This document shows, in pieces, positions 5,816 to 6,919 of a DNA stretch of 6,919 nucleotides. Source of the DNA: Candidatus Pacearchaeota archaeon (lineage in GTDB: Archaea; Nanobdellota; Nanobdellia; Pacearchaeales; GW2011-AR1); NCBI GenBank assembly GCA_016176815.1, contig JACOWL010000016.1, forward strand, positions 1 to 6,919, written 5' to 3'. Made by a program: the position numbers and the translations under genes. Every line of letters starts with the position of its first letter. The stretch's first letter is position 1. Under the pieces are notes generated by a model. The model saw only the letters and a program-made list of their open reading frames with translations. It ran no database searches and had not been told where the DNA came from.

Positions 5816-5824
5816 TTTATATAA
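5816..5824 (-). promoter_or_regulatory. TATA box of rbcL
   Basis: On the minus strand TTATATAAA is a near-consensus archaeal TATA box about 38 nt before the rbcL ATG. Transcription would start around 5795 and leave a leader of some 13 nt, just enough to carry the AGAGG site. This makes rbcL a separate transcription unit from cysS, which lies upstream on the same strand. Confidence 0.65.
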
Positions 5825-5829
5825 TTTTG

Positions 5830-6066
5830 GTTTTTATTAATTGAAAGAAAAATAGCTCGCTCCAAAGTCACTCGAATTTATTTAGAATATTGTCCATCGA
5901 ACAGCTTAACAAATTATGAATTTCCTTAAACTGACTAATCATTTTTATGAACTTTGCTGTTACAGGCAATTGGGTGGGTGGCGAACAAGTTCACGGAAGG
6001 TAAATTATTTTTTACTAATTACTGAGTGAGCTTGAGAGGGGCGGGGCAGATAATTCGCCTCAAGAA
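5830..6066. other. Unassigned intergenic region between rbcL promoter and cysS
   Basis: This stretch is longer and less uniformly AT-rich than the other gaps, with GC-rich patches at 5963-6000 and 6031-6060. I find no tRNA, rRNA or CRISPR. Short frames exist: an ATG frame at 5916-6029 (+, 37 codons) ending KVNYFLLITE, an ATG frame at 5947-6003 (+, 18 codons), and a 24-codon ATG frame at 5868-5942 (-) that extends upstream from a TTG. None has a convincing ribosome binding site or known motif. AGCTCGCTC (5853-5861) is an imperfect inverted match (8 of 9) to GAGTGAGCT (6024-6032). It may be a decayed gene or insertion remnant, an untranslated RNA, or ordinary spacer. Confidence 0.3.
6031..6064 (-). 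terminator. Hairpin just downstream of cysS
   Basis: CTTGAG (6031-6036) pairs with CTCAAG (6059-6064), and GCG (6041-6043) pairs with CGC (6056-6058) past a 4-nt bulge. The structure begins 2 nt beyond the cysS stop codon on the minus strand. No U-tract follows directly, so it could be a terminator aid, an mRNA 3'-end protector or chance. Confidence 0.35.
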
Positions 6067-6919
6067 TTACAACTTCACAATTTCATAACCTTCTGGCTTA
6101 TCATTAATATAATATCCAAATTTTTTAATTTTTTCTCTTAATTTATCTGCTTTTTTCCAGTCCTTGTTTTTTCTTGCTTTTTCGCGCTCTTCAATAATAT
6201 TCTGAATTTCTTTTGGAATCTTAATTTTTTCTTTTTCTAAAAGTTTAAATCCAAAAACTTCATCTATTTTTTTTATTGCTTGATATTTTCCATTAGCTTT
6301 TTCATCGCGAACAAGCTTCCATAAAACCTGCAATGCTTTTGGAGTGTTAAAATCATCATCCATTTCTTTTTCAAATTCTTCCAAAGATTCTTTATTAATT
6401 TTCTTATCGTCCTGCATTTCAGAACAAATATTCCTTAATCTTTCATAACTTGATTTTGCATTATCTAAAGTTTCTTTTGAAAAATTAAGAGGTTTTCTGT
6501 AATGAGTTGAGATAAAAAAATATCTTATTATTTCCGGATTGTATTTTTTTAATGCCTCTTTTATTGTAAAAAAATTTCCAAGAGATTTTGACATCTTTTC
6601 CCTGTCAATTTTTAAAAAACCAGTATGCATCCAATATTTAACTAAAGGTTTTTTTCCTGAAATAGATTCCATTTGCGCGATTTCCGCTTCGTGATGCGGA
6701 AAAATTAAATCTAATCCTCCGCCGTGAACATCATATTGAGAACCAAAATATTTTTCTGTAATCGCTGTATCTTCAATATGCCAGCCAGGCCTTCCCTCAT
6801 CTAATTCACTTTCCCAAAAAGGCTCGTTTTCTTTTTTAAATTTCCACAAACAAAAATCTCCTGAATTTCTCTTTTCGTAATTTTCATCAATTCTTGAAAC
6901 AGCGTCGCCTTTTTCCAAG
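6067..6919 (-). CDS. cysS: Cysteinyl-tRNA synthetase, C-terminal part (cut by the window edge)
   Basis: The visible 283+ residues are the C-terminal three-fifths of a class I synthetase that charges tRNA-Cys with cysteine; full-length enzymes are about 460-490 residues. Numbering from the first visible Met, the landmarks in order are the DFCLWK segment (21-26), GRPGWHIEDTAI (42-53), the HHEAE zinc segment (75-79), WMHTGF (96-101), the KMSKS loop that stabilises the transition state (108-112), LGNFFT, then the helical anticodon-binding region to the C-terminus. The HIGH motif and N-terminal zinc cysteine lie beyond the right edge. The position of E. coli zinc ligand C209 is Asp50 here, with the exact spacing to H75 and E79 kept; I recall this Asp as a feature of archaeal-type CysRS. 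The apparent Met at the edge is not the true start. The gene is on the same strand as rbcL but 284 nt away, so probably not in its operon. Confidence 0.95.
   Translation of the reverse strand, partial: LEKGDAVSRIDENYEKRNSGDFCLWKFKKENEPFWESELDEGRPGWHIEDTAITEKYFGSQYDVHGGGLDLIFPHHEAEIAQMESISGKKPLVKYWMHTGFLKIDREKMSKSLGNFFTIKEALKKYNPEIIRYFFISTHYRKPLNFSKETLDNAKSSYERLRNICSEMQDDKKINKESLEEFEKEMDDDFNTPKALQVLWKLVRDEKANGKYQAIKKIDEVFGFKLLEKEKIKIPKEIQNIIEEREKARKNKDWKKADKLREKIKKFGYYINDKPEGYEIVKL

Noticed and set aside
5868..5942. 24-codon minus-strand ATG frame upstream of rbcL (MISQFKEIHNLL...)
   Set aside because: No SD site at a good distance, no TATA box at leaderless distance and no known motif. The length is within chance for this composition; mentioned only in the intergenic entry.
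5916..6029. 37-codon plus-strand frame between rbcL and cysS
   Set aside because: No ribosome binding site, odd composition and overlap with other short frames on both strands; not enough to call a gene or pseudogene.
1..6919. CRISPR array or toxin-antitoxin pair
   Set aside because: No regularly spaced direct repeats occur anywhere, and neither the orphan 86-aa protein nor the 64-aa membrane protein has a partner gene or toxin/antitoxin motif.

Overview
The window looks like a piece of a small, AT-rich archaeal genome, most likely a DPANN-type archaeon (Pacearchaeota/Woesearchaeota-like). The lineage is inferred, not proven. The evidence is a T. kodakarensis-like form III RuBisCO, archaeal TATA/BRE-like boxes about 25 nt upstream of several starts (implying leaderless or very short-leader mRNAs), a cysteinyl-tRNA synthetase with archaeal-looking motifs, and a large secreted Ig/FN3-type surface protein with a poly-glycine linker, a thrombospondin-type-1-like motif and a C-terminal membrane anchor.

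Layout from left to right. An orphan 86-residue gene (100-360, +) is followed directly after its stop codon by a 140-bp non-coding element (366-505). This element has imperfect terminal inverted repeats, internal inverted repeats and a flanking direct repeat of 9-10 bp; it looks like a MITE with IS6-like ends. A Nudix hydrolase (530-964, -) converges on it. The Nudix gene and the 987-residue surface protein (1047-4010, +) are divergent and share an 82-bp region with back-to-back promoters. A 64-residue, two-helix membrane protein (4039-4233, +) follows the surface protein after 28 nt. It converges on the RuBisCO gene (4376-5782, -) across a 142-nt gap holding a strong A/T-rich hairpin. RuBisCO has its own TATA box and a Shine-Dalgarno site. 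A 284-nt gap separates it from the C-terminal part of cysS (6067 to the right edge, -). Away from the rbcL promoter, that gap contains GC-rich patches and short reading frames that I cannot assign.

Functionally the window is a mosaic rather than one operon. RuBisCO keeps every recognisable catalytic and CO2-activating residue and is expected to act in the archaeal AMP (nucleoside-salvage) pathway, but its usual partners (AMP phosphorylase, ribose-1,5-bisphosphate isomerase) are not here. Its oddities are an 11-residue insertion before loop 6 and a variant loop 6. The surface protein and the small membrane protein form a plausible cell-envelope unit. Nudix and cysS are housekeeping functions. 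The two observations most worth following are the MITE-like element with its apparent target-site duplication and the unusual RuBisCO insertion.
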